Origin: JBBTUF01 sp038063855
GTDB taxonomy: Bacteria; Patescibacteriota; Minisyncoccia; Ryanbacterales; GWA2-47-10b
Length of the DNA: 5,276 nucleotides
Assembly (NCBI GenBank): GCA_038063855.1
Contig: JBBTUF010000022.1
Location: 1-5,276 of the forward strand
Reading direction: 5' to 3'
Shown: piece after piece, positions 5,146 through 5,276 of the stretch
Layout of the letters: the number at the start of each line of letters is the position of its first letter
Numbering within the stretch: the stretch's first letter is position 1
The notes under the pieces: generated by a model
What the model was told of the DNA's origin: nothing
The model's input: only the letters and a program-made list of their open reading frames with translations
Database searches by the model: none
Translations under genes and position numbers: made by a program

Positions 5146-5276
5146 ATGTCGATACTGGTGATATTGGGGATTTTTGTTGTAGGGGTGGCTATCGGCGGCG
5201 TTGCTATTTATATAATTAGTCGTAAGTCGCAAGGTCTTGTTTTAATCCAAAACCAAATCAATGAAATTGCACCCAT
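5146..5276 (+). CDS. N-terminus of a membrane-anchored protein, possibly RmuC (3' partial)
   Basis: ATG 5146 opens a frame that runs off the window after 43 complete codons. The start reads as a hydrophobic, glycine- and valine-rich membrane segment (about 3-24), followed by SRK and a polar stretch with LVLIQNQINEI (31-41) that could begin a coiled coil. A short N-terminal anchor followed by a long coiled coil is the layout of RmuC, a nuclease-fold protein linked to DNA recombination and common in CPR genomes. The visible part has no diagnostic motif, so the name is a guess and no symbol is given. It has no Shine-Dalgarno, in keeping with the promoter placed almost at the start codon. Confidence 0.6.
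   Translation, partial: MSILVILGIFVVGVAIGGVAIYIISRKSQGLVLIQNQINEIAP

Overview
The window looks like a piece of a reduced, AT-leaning bacterial genome, most likely a member of the Candidate Phyla Radiation (Patescibacteria, perhaps Parcubacteria/Paceibacteria). This is inferred from protein style and cannot be proven from one window. The signs are a very tight gene layout with ATGA overlaps, a Mur ligase without the usual N-terminal substrate domain, an RsmH with the DFGLSSWHLEQ variant of its central motif, a small divergent FtsL, tRNA ends without an encoded CCA, and several starts without a Shine-Dalgarno sequence. Reading frames stay open with the standard code.

Layout, all on the + strand. 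Bases 1-153 are the 3' end of lysyl-tRNA synthetase (lysS), closed by a strong intrinsic terminator (178-211). The 189-base gap that follows carries a sigma70-type promoter (TTGCAT, 17 bases, TATATT) and a dense array of GTGG-centred repeats. The array reads both as MraZ boxes and, in part, as DnaA boxes. Then comes a compact division and cell-wall (dcw) operon: mraZ (343-777), rsmH (767-1630, GTG start), an ftsL-like gene (1627-1905), ftsI (1915-3639) and a murF-like Mur ligase (3636-4910). Four of the five genes overlap or touch the next by a few bases. After it lie a tRNA-Glu(CTC) gene (4957-5031), an unusual orphan tRNA 3'-half with a 12-bp hairpin in the variable-loop position (5032-5103), and an extended -10 promoter. 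The promoter sits almost on top of the start codon of a membrane-anchored protein, probably RmuC, which runs off the window end.

How the genes work together: MraZ is expected to bind the repeats in front of its own gene and tune the operon. RsmH methylates 16S rRNA in the decoding centre. The FtsL-like protein and FtsI belong to the septal peptidoglycan synthase, and the MurF-like ligase would complete the pentapeptide precursor that FtsI cross-links. Only this short form of the dcw cluster is present here; murE, mraY, murD, ftsW, murG, ftsA and ftsZ are not in the window.

The most unusual points are the tRNA-like 3' half after tRNA-Glu, whose acceptor strand can also pair with the 5' strand of the real tRNA, and the overlap of MraZ-type and DnaA-type sites in the dcw promoter region. 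No CRISPR array, insertion sequence, toxin-antitoxin pair or defence system is visible.
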